From the NCBI GenBank assembly GCA_007125415.1, contig SLDH01000099.1, positions 1 through 7,789 of the forward strand: a stretch of DNA of 7,789 nt, read 5' to 3'. Below are positions 6,556 to 7,789 of the stretch, piece by piece. Source of the DNA: Roseovarius sp. Lineage in GTDB: Bacteria; Pseudomonadota; Alphaproteobacteria; Rhodobacterales; Rhodobacteraceae. Made by a program: the position numbers and the translations under genes. Position 1 is the first letter of the stretch; every line of letters starts with the position of its first letter. A model generated the notes under the pieces. It had not been told where the DNA came from and ran no database searches. It saw only the letters and a list, made by a program, of their open reading frames with translations.

Positions 6556-6561
6556 CCTCCT
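6556..6561 (-). promoter_or_regulatory. Ribosome binding site of the 429-aa gene
   Basis: AGGAGG on the minus strand, a perfect Shine-Dalgarno core, with 5 bases to the ATG at 6550. It fixes the start of this gene and is stronger than the sites in the antiporter operon. Confidence 0.8.
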
Positions 6562-6579
6562 GTGAAAGAACTTTTCAGA

Positions 6580-6597
6580 ATCATACCATAATATGAT
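6580..6597. promoter_or_regulatory. AT-rich divergent promoter region with mirrored TATGAT hexamers
   Basis: ATCATA-N6-TATGAT is a 6-bp-arm inverted repeat in the AT-rich gap between the divergent genes. Each arm reads TATGAT, a close match to the -10 consensus TATAAT, one per strand and pointing outward toward its own gene. Convincing -35 boxes are not seen. The best for the minus gene is TTGTCG (6610-6605) at a long 19-bp spacing; none is clear for the plus gene. It could be overlapping divergent promoters or a regulator site. Confidence 0.4.
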
Positions 6598-6649
6598 AGA
6601 AGTTCGACAAATGTTTGCAGTGCTGATGGCCGGGCAACCAGGGTTTTAC

Positions 6650-6654
6650 GGGAG
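6650..6654 (+). promoter_or_regulatory. Ribosome binding site deciding the start of the plus-strand gene
   Basis: GGGAG with 7 bases to ATG 6662. The two in-frame ATGs upstream (6611 and 6626) have no comparable site, which favours 6662 as the start. Confidence 0.55.
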
Positions 6655-6661
6655 TTGTGGA

Positions 6662-7789
6662 ATGCCTCTGAGCGACGAACAACACGCATGGTTGGTGAAA
6701 ACACTCGGGATCAATGTCAAGCACGCCGCGGTTGAAACCGACACCGGCAACGAGATGGGCTTCAAGCCGCGCGCCCGCGGCGCGGAATACGAAGGCGAGG
6801 AAAAGAAGCTCGGTGCATGGCGCGCAGGGGAGAAACAACCCGGACAGACGGATGAGGAACACGAAGCCTGGGTCAATGAGGGATTTCAGGTCACCCGCCA
6901 GTATAGCGATGCGGAACGCGAGGCGAATACGCTGACGGCCGATGAAAGCGGCACGCTGAGGTCGCGCGACGGGAGCACCCCGACGGGATCGAGCAAGCTT
7001 TACGCGATGGATCCCAAAACCGGCGATATGGTGTTGGGCGATGGCACGAGCTACACCAAGAGAGCGCTCGATGCGGATGGCAACCCTGCCGGCGAGCTTC
7101 CCAAAGGGGCCAGCTTCAAAGGCGATCAACGTGATGCGATGTACTCGCATGGGACCGAACGGGTGGAAATGATGCACCATTCCACGCCGCTGCGGGGCGG
7201 TGATGTCGCGGCGGCGGGCTTTGTCGATATCCAGGATGGCAAGGTCACCAAGATCACCAATGCCTCGGGCCATTACAAGCCGCAGTTCGAGCATCTGCTG
7301 CAGGCGGTCGAACATCTGATGAAAACCGGCGCGATGCTCGATACCGAGATCGTCGATCAAGAGGGCAGGTCGCTGGAGGATGCCGATCCCAAGGCCTTTG
7401 CCGTGTACACGAAGACCCGGAGTCTGATCAGGAGCCTTGAAGCGGACAAGGCAAGCATCAAGGCCGCGAAAGCCGGCCTGCAGGAGGGCGCGCTCGAAGA
7501 ACATGAGGTCAGCGAGATCGAGAAGAAGATCGCAGCCCACCGTGCGCGCACCGACACCGCCCAGAAGGCGCTTGCAGCACTGCGCAAGATGGGCATCGGC
7601 CCGAGAAACGCGATGTCCGGCGATGTGGAGCTGACCTATGCGGAAGGTGATGTCAGCGGCAATGCATTCCGAACCGAGGCCAAGACGGAAAAAATGCCGA
7701 CACATGATTTCCTCATGGGCAAGGGCGCAGGCAGGCCGGTGCCGGCAGGGGACGATCTGGATGAAGATGATATCCCCTTCCCCTCCAGC
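6662..7789 (+). CDS. Uncharacterised effector-like protein with HHS...SGHYKP module and coiled coil (partial, 3' end off right edge)
   Basis: The frame is open to the window edge: 376 residues without a stop, C-terminus missing. There is no signal peptide or membrane segment. Residues 1-110 are charged and low in hydrophobics, with a loosely repeated DEQHAW (5-10) and DEEHEAW (64-70). Residues about 113-226 form the recognisable module: LYAMDPKTGDMVLGD, then MMHHSTPLRGGDVAAAGFVD, DGKVTKITNASGHYKP (172-207) and a closing helix FEHLLQAVEHLMKTGAML. From memory, HHS-x-LAGG-x-VAAAGE plus SGHYKP motifs recur in hypothetical proteins with polymorphic-toxin or secreted-effector architecture; no database check was possible. 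Residues 245-310 are a likely coiled coil. Residues 362-370 are acidic. A catalytic domain, if any, may lie beyond the edge. Alternative starts are 6611 and 6626. Existence as a gene is well supported; function is not. Confidence 0.82.
   Translation, partial: MPLSDEQHAWLVKTLGINVKHAAVETDTGNEMGFKPRARGAEYEGEEKKLGAWRAGEKQPGQTDEEHEAWVNEGFQVTRQYSDAEREANTLTADESGTLRSRDGSTPTGSSKLYAMDPKTGDMVLGDGTSYTKRALDADGNPAGELPKGASFKGDQRDAMYSHGTERVEMMHHSTPLRGGDVAAAGFVDIQDGKVTKITNASGHYKPQFEHLLQAVEHLMKTGAMLDTEIVDQEGRSLEDADPKAFAVYTKTRSLIRSLEADKASIKAAKAGLQEGALEEHEVSEIEKKIAAHRARTDTAQKALAALRKMGIGPRNAMSGDVELTYAEGDVSGNAFRTEAKTEKMPTHDFLMGKGAGRPVPAGDDLDEDDIPFPSS

Noticed and set aside
5138..6565. 475-codon open frame on the plus strand opposite the 429-aa gene
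   Set aside because: Antisense shadow: arises from high GC3 of the minus-strand gene, composition rich in Arg, Gly, Cys and His without any family signature, and the minus strand has the perfect ribosome site and the protein-level repeat.
6581..7705. 374-codon open frame on the minus strand opposite the plus-strand effector-like gene
   Set aside because: Shadow frame with a typical antisense composition (many His, Cys, Arg and short hydrophobic runs), no ribosome site, and it would erase the shared promoter region. The plus frame carries the recognisable HHS/SGHYKP motifs and the coiled coil.
1..7789. CRISPR arrays, tRNA/rRNA genes, insertion sequences or attachment sites
   Set aside because: No regularly spaced direct repeats, no transposase motifs, no tRNA-like cloverleaf or rRNA stretches were seen on either strand; nearly all bases are accounted for by the eight genes.

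Overview
The window looks like a piece of a high-GC alphaproteobacterial chromosome. The Mrp subunit sequences and the tightly packed, high-GC3 operon fit Rhodobacterales best. That placement rests on sequence style and recalled family resemblance, not on a marker gene.

Left two thirds (1-5123, all minus strand): an Mrp/Mnh-type multisubunit monovalent cation/H+ antiporter operon. In transcription order it encodes MnhE, MnhF, MnhG, a MnhB fused behind the MrpA C-terminal segment (DUF4040/MbhD-like plus MbhE-like), MnhC, MnhD, and a second MnhD/MrpA-type proton-channel subunit that runs off the left edge. Every gene junction overlaps (five ATGA overlaps of 4 bp and one 8-bp overlap), so translation is probably coupled. 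There is no full-length MrpA. Its C-terminal part sits in the MnhB fusion, and its N-terminal channel part appears to be replaced by separate D-type proteins. This is the layout known from Mbh/Mbx-type Mrp modules rather than the classical ABCDEFG operon. The proteins would form one inner-membrane complex exchanging Na+ (or K+) for H+.

Junction (5124-5260): 137 bp with a strong 8-bp-stem hairpin and a weak candidate promoter for the antiporter operon.

Right third (5261-7789): two divergently transcribed genes of unknown function. The minus-strand gene encodes a 429-residue soluble protein with a compact Cys-containing N-terminal domain, an acidic linker and a helical region built on a gap-free 69-residue tandem duplication. 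The plus-strand gene, cut by the right edge, encodes a soluble protein of at least 376 residues with a conserved-looking HHS..(17 residues)..SGHYKP module followed by a coiled coil. From memory, this module occurs in putative secreted effectors and polymorphic-toxin-like proteins. The two genes share a 111-bp AT-rich intergenic region with mirror-image TATGAT -10-like hexamers. This pair is the accessory, least described part of the window. A toxin/effector role is inference only.
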